DNA from: Alphaproteobacteria bacterium
Lineage (GTDB): Bacteria; Pseudomonadota; Alphaproteobacteria; GCA-2731375
NCBI GenBank assembly: GCA_016869175.1
Contig: VGEV01000017.1
Location: 1 to 39,147, forward strand
Direction of reading: 5' to 3'
DNA: 39,147 nt
Positions 36,398 to 39,147 of this stretch are shown one piece after another. The first letter of the stretch is position 1; each line of letters starts with the position of its first letter. The translations under genes and the position numbers were made by a program. The notes below the pieces were generated by a model, which was not told the origin of the DNA, made no database searches, and worked only from the letters and a program-made list of their open reading frames with translations.

Positions 36398-37707
36398 GGC
36401 GCCTGCTCCCAAACGGTCTCGGTCCTGACCAGCTCGCGGGGAATGAGGCCGTCCACCACCGCCAGGCTCGGCCGCCGTTCGCTGCGCACGCTGCCGCCGC
36501 CGGCCGGCCCCGACAGCGTCAGGGAATAGACCTCGTCCTCGACGATCTGCGCCATTTCCGCGTCGGCACAGCGGGCCGAGACATGCACGCGAACTTCCGG
36601 CGCGCGGTTGGGCGCCGGCAGCGAGGCGGGTCCCAATGTCGAGTCGACACCGACCAGGTCGATGCGCAAGTCCTCCGGCTGCCAGTCGTCCAGCCGCAGG
36701 CGCAGCGCGTCCGCCGCGATCCGGCCGCGCTGCAGCGCATGCGTGCCGGCATAGCCGATTTCGACATCGGCAACGAAGCCCGGCTGCTCGACGAAGCCCG
36801 ATACCTTGAGTTTCCTGGGCCGGCCGCGTGCACGCGCCCCGCTCATGCGCACAAGGTTTCGGCCGATCTGCTCGAACTTGACGCCGGTGAAATCCAGGAT
36901 CACGTCCGGAGTGATGTAGCTGCCGGGGTCGTGCACCTCGTAGAGCAGTTGCAGCGTGCAGGTGAGGGCGTCCACCCGGCCCGATGCGCCATCGAGCAGG
37001 CCGATCTCGGCGCTGCCGTCGGCGAACACGCGGGCCAGCGGGAAGCCGAGTTCCGCGAACTCCCGCGCCGACAGGCTGTCGCCGTCCGGCATTTCGAAAT
37101 TGCCGCCGGTGACCTGGCCCGAGCATTCCAGCAGATGGCCAACCGTCGTGGCGCCGGCCAGCGCGTCGGCCTCGTCCAACAGGATCGGAAGCAGTTCGGC
37201 CGAGAACAGGGCCGAATCCGCGACCCGCCCTGTGACGATGACGTCCGCGCCCTCGACCACCGCCTCGCGCAACGCGTCGGCGCCAAGATAGGCATGCGCG
37301 CCCAGCAGCTCGCCGCTGAACGGTTCCTGCCATTCGACCTGCGCCGCCAGCGCCATCACGTCGTCGCCCAGGACGGCGGCCACGCGCAGGCCCGAGCAGC
37401 CGCAGGCGCCGGCGAGCCGGGCGATCTGGAGGCCCGCGGCGCGCGGATTGGCGGCGCCCAGATTGGAAATCACCCGGCAACCGTTGGCCCGGGCAACCGG
37501 CAGCAGCGGGCGCAGCCGGCGTCGCAGTCGCGGATCGGCGCCCGCCTGCGGATCGCTGCGACGCGCCCTGAGCCCTGGCACCAGCGTGCGTTCGGCCAGA
37601 CATTCCAGGGCAACGGCATGCACCCGACCGGAGGCCGCCAGCGCAACCGCCGGTTCGGTCCGGTCGCCTGCGAAACCGGCGCCACAGGCCACCACGCGCT
37701 CATTCAT
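36394..37707 (-). CDS. Acyclic terpene utilisation AtuA-like (DUF1446) protein
   Basis: CRVISNLGAANPRAAGLQIARLA, GADVIVTGRVADSALF, VGHLLECSGQVTGGNFEMPD, FTGVKFEQIGRNLVRMSGARARGRPRKLKVS. Confidence 0.85.
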   Translation of the reverse strand: MNERVVACGAGFAGDRTEPAVALAASGRVHAVALECLAERTLVPGLRARRSDPQAGADPRLRRRLRPLLPVARANGCRVISNLGAANPRAAGLQIARLAGACGCSGLRVAAVLGDDVMALAAQVEWQEPFSGELLGAHAYLGADALREAVVEGADVIVTGRVADSALFSAELLPILLDEADALAGATTVGHLLECSGQVTGGNFEMPDGDSLSAREFAELGFPLARVFADGSAEIGLLDGASGRVDALTCTLQLLYEVHDPGSYITPDVILDFTGVKFEQIGRNLVRMSGARARGRPRKLKVSGFVEQPGFVADVEIGYAGTHALQRGRIAADALRLRLDDWQPEDLRIDLVGVDSTLGPASLPAPNRAPEVRVHVSARCADAEMAQIVEDEVYSLTLSGPAGGGSVRSERRPSLAVVDGLIPRELVRTETVWEQAP

Positions 37708-37867
37708 CCGTTGACCTCCAGACAGCCGATCCGGTGGCTGGGCGTTCCCACTCGGTCCACACGGGGGCAAGACGCTGGGAGCCAAGCCGGAAGGCGCGCC
37801 CGACTGTTGCGCCACCCTTCCAGCCGGCCGCCAAGCGGCGGGCAACACGGCCAATTCGGCGAAAAGT

Positions 37868-37975
37868 GAGATTTGGCTGCCGTTCCTGAAGACCTATCGC
37901 ACCATGTGCCTTGCGCCCAAGCCCGAATTTCGGCGAGTCCTTGAGGAAATCCGCGAGTTGCGGCTGGCGGCCTGA
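37868..37975 (+). pseudogene. Possible C-terminal remnant of an unidentified gene
   Basis: In-frame EIWLPFLKTYRTMCLAPKPEFRRVLEEIRELRLAA* without a plausible complete gene upstream; the composition looks protein-like. Confidence 0.3.
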
Positions 37976-38005
37976 ACGTCCGGGCGACAAGTGTTTAGCG
38001 GATAG

Positions 38006-38035
38006 TTGACAGCCGGCGCGAATCGACTGTAGAGT
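38006..38035 (+). promoter_or_regulatory. Candidate sigma70-type promoter for the XRE gene
   Basis: TTGACA (38006-38011), 18 nt, TAGAGT (38030-38035), upstream of the ATG at 38068. Confidence 0.55.
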
Positions 38036-38067
38036 GACACCTAAACAGCAGACGGGAGTGAGGAACG

Positions 38068-38421
38068 ATGACCGGTGCGAGGGAGAAGTTCGGGGCGTTC
38101 ATCCGCCGCGAACGCGAAGGCAAGGAGATCGGATTGCGCGAAATGGCGAAGATGATCGGGGTGAGCCCCACCTACCTGTCGAAGGTCGAGCGGGACGAGT
38201 TCCCGCCGCCGGCCGAGGACAAGGTCCGGGCGATCGCCGGGATCATCGGGTGCGACACAGACGATCTGCTGGCGCGGGCCGGGCGCGTCTCGACCGACAT
38301 CACCGACATCATCAAGCGCCATCCGGTCGAGTTGGCGGCGCTCCTGCGCACCACCAAGGGCCTGACGGCTGATGATATCGCCCGGCTGGCGCGGCAGGCG
38401 CAAAAGGCGAAGGACGACTGA
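38068..38421 (+). CDS. XRE-family HTH transcriptional regulator
   Basis: FGAFIRREREGKEIGLREMAKMIGVSPTYLSKVERDEFPPPAEDKVRAIAGIIGCDTDDLLARAG. Confidence 0.93.
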   Translation: MTGAREKFGAFIRREREGKEIGLREMAKMIGVSPTYLSKVERDEFPPPAEDKVRAIAGIIGCDTDDLLARAGRVSTDITDIIKRHPVELAALLRTTKGLTADDIARLARQAQKAKDD

Positions 38422-38471
38422 CGGCCCGCCGACCCGGGCTTCAACGATGCAGATGAAAGGCTGACGATCCG

Positions 38472-39107
38472 ATGGCAAAGCGAGTTCCCTACCTTCACGA
38501 GGAGCAGATCGAACGCGACGCTGCGGCGCTGCTGGCCGAGTACGAGCAAGCGCTCGGCGTGACGATCCTCCGAGTTGTCCCGATCGAGGACATCGTCGAG
38601 AAGCATCTGAAGCTCGGCATCGAGTTCGACGACATGCACCAACTGCTCCGCGTGCCGCGTTCCGGCCTTGGCCTCGATCCCGACATTCTTGGAACAATGT
38701 TCTTCGACGAGGCCATGACCCGCCGCGCGCTCGACCTGCTCGGCTCGCGCCGCAACGATCGCTACGAGGCCGCGCTGGCGGCGCTGCGGGAGGATGCGCG
38801 GGACCGGTGGACGGACAGGCTGGCCCGCGATCCCGACGAGTTGGACGAGGGCGAGGAGGCGGCCACGCCCGACGAAGACGGCTTGCGCCGCTTCCTCGAA
38901 GGGACGGTGATGCCGTGGTTCGATGGGCGCAAGAAAGAACTCGCCAACCGCCCGCTGATCCGCGAACAGGCGTTCGGCGAGGCGCTCGACCCCGACAAGC
39001 TGGAGCGGCTCGGCCGCTACGAGGTGCACCTCGACCGCAAGCTCGAACGCATGCTGGCCATGCTGCTGCGCCTCAAGGACCTGCGGGCGGGCGCCGTTCC
39101 CGGGTGA
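38472..39107 (+). CDS. Chimeric ORF: ImmA/IrrE-like N-terminus joined to an unrelated C-terminus
   Basis: The N-terminus VPYLHEEQIERDAAALLAEYEQALGVTI...VPIEDIVEKHLKLGIEFDDMHQLLRVPRSGLGLDPDILGTMFFDE resembles ImmA/IrrE partners of XRE. No HExxH follows; the C-terminus is charged and helical (RYEVHLDRKLERMLAMLLRLKDLR). Confidence 0.6.
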   Translation: MAKRVPYLHEEQIERDAAALLAEYEQALGVTILRVVPIEDIVEKHLKLGIEFDDMHQLLRVPRSGLGLDPDILGTMFFDEAMTRRALDLLGSRRNDRYEAALAALREDARDRWTDRLARDPDELDEGEEAATPDEDGLRRFLEGTVMPWFDGRKKELANRPLIREQAFGEALDPDKLERLGRYEVHLDRKLERMLAMLLRLKDLRAGAVPG

Positions 39108-39147
39108 TCCGTTTGGCAAAACAGCGCCCAAGAGCCCGGGTCCTTCC

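Noticed and set aside
35815-37869. Long plus-strand ORF (684 aa)
   Set aside because: Antisense to the molybdenum hydroxylase 5' part and the AtuA-like genes; composition typical of a shadow frame.
1-39147. CRISPR array, rRNA, prophage structural module or retron
   Set aside because: No regularly spaced repeats, rRNA-like sequence, reverse transcriptase or phage structural motifs found on reading.

Overview
High-GC, probably alphaproteobacterial accessory/catabolic region of about 39 kb. I found no rRNA, tRNA or CRISPR by eye. The left edge is the end of an IS3-like element (minus-strand transposase start MAKTRRKFDAAFKAKIA). It abuts and truncates a hydantoinase/dihydropyrimidinase gene, and a full tandem paralog follows. 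The rest is dense metabolic gene content: a CobW GTPase, two CaiB/BaiF CoA-transferases, two PRISE-like SDR reductases, an FMN alpha-hydroxyacid oxidase, TauE/SafE, an amidase and an MBL hydrolase. There are also three LLM flavin monooxygenase-type genes (one frameshifted), a TRAP transporter with inverted DctQ, a GH127-like protein, TauD/TfdA, MFS, TetR plus DUF2852, VOC, Ldh-type oxidoreductase, CMD, MDR and a CinA-like protein. Further genes are a GST, an acyl-CoA ligase, VapBC, an alpha/beta hydrolase, an NTF2-like protein, a molybdenum hydroxylase large subunit and an AtuA-like pair. The right edge holds an XRE regulator followed by an ORF that looks like an ImmA/IrrE N-terminus joined to an unrelated C-terminus. 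The main leads are: (1) a palindromic dispersed repeat at gene 3' ends that supplies stop codons; (2) the XRE plus chimeric ImmA-like pair; (3) a perfect 11-bp inverted repeat upstream of DUF2852 next to a TetR gene; (4) a CinA-like protein with a degenerate deamidase motif; (5) a divergent GH127-like protein with a TauD neighbour; (6) the hydantoinase/small ORF/CobW unit. No clearly new defence or RNA system was evident. All family calls come from reading motifs, without database searches.
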